A stretch of DNA of 5,181 nucleotides from positions 1 through 5,181 of the forward strand of contig JAGHAC010000039.1 in NCBI GenBank assembly GCA_021161645.1, in the 5' to 3' direction. Below, one piece after another: positions 5,181-5,181 of this stretch. Every line of letters starts with the position of its first letter. The first letter of the stretch is position 1. Origin of the DNA: a bacterium. Lineage in GTDB: Bacteria > Patescibacteriota > Minisyncoccia > Minisyncoccales > PEYH01. A program made the translations under genes and the position numbers. Under the pieces are notes generated by a model that made no database searches, was not told the DNA's origin, and worked only from the letters and a program-made list of their open reading frames with translations.

Positions 5181-5181
5181 A

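Overview
The window is 5.2 kb of AT-rich, gene-dense bacterial DNA in which every supported feature is on the minus strand, so it is transcribed right to left. It looks like the genome of a Candidate Phyla Radiation (Patescibacteria, Parcubacteria-like) organism. This is inferred from the low GC, the very short gaps, the lysine-rich proteins, a SecA with lineage-type insertions and deletions, and above all a stand-alone PaaX/Cas2-like protein of a type common in those genomes. No rRNA or other phylogenetic marker is present to confirm it. The standard genetic code reads through all four complete genes.

In the direction of transcription, 5181 to 5099 holds the last 16 codons of an unidentified gene followed by a strong intrinsic terminator. 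A near-consensus promoter (5057-5084) comes next, and only about 65 nt later a second strong terminator (4987-5021), so this stretch could encode a small RNA. The next unit is a PaaX/Cas2-like gene (4311-4886) bracketed by two copies of one palindrome, at 4940-4975 and 4273-4310. The right copy overlaps the -35 position of the gene's promoter. The left copy is a perfect 38-bp palindrome that starts at the base after the stop codon.

After that comes a probable operon murB-raiA-secA (4093 down to 16). It has its own TATAAT promoter and an approximately 85-nt leader that begins with a structured element. murB makes UDP-MurNAc for peptidoglycan, raiA (hpf) encodes a ribosome hibernation factor, and secA encodes the motor of protein export. 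The raiA-secA order is an old one, also seen in Bacillus subtilis, where prfB follows; prfB would be expected just past the left edge.

The most interesting part is 4120-5100: the palindrome-bracketed Cas2-like unit, and next to it a putative small RNA complementary to the murB leader. The enzymes also show notable variation. SecA has an insertion in NBD1 and an apparently missing helical wing domain. MurB has Cys at the proton-donor position, Lys where Arg is usual, and a basic tail. RaiA has a long, very basic tail in place of a dimerisation domain.
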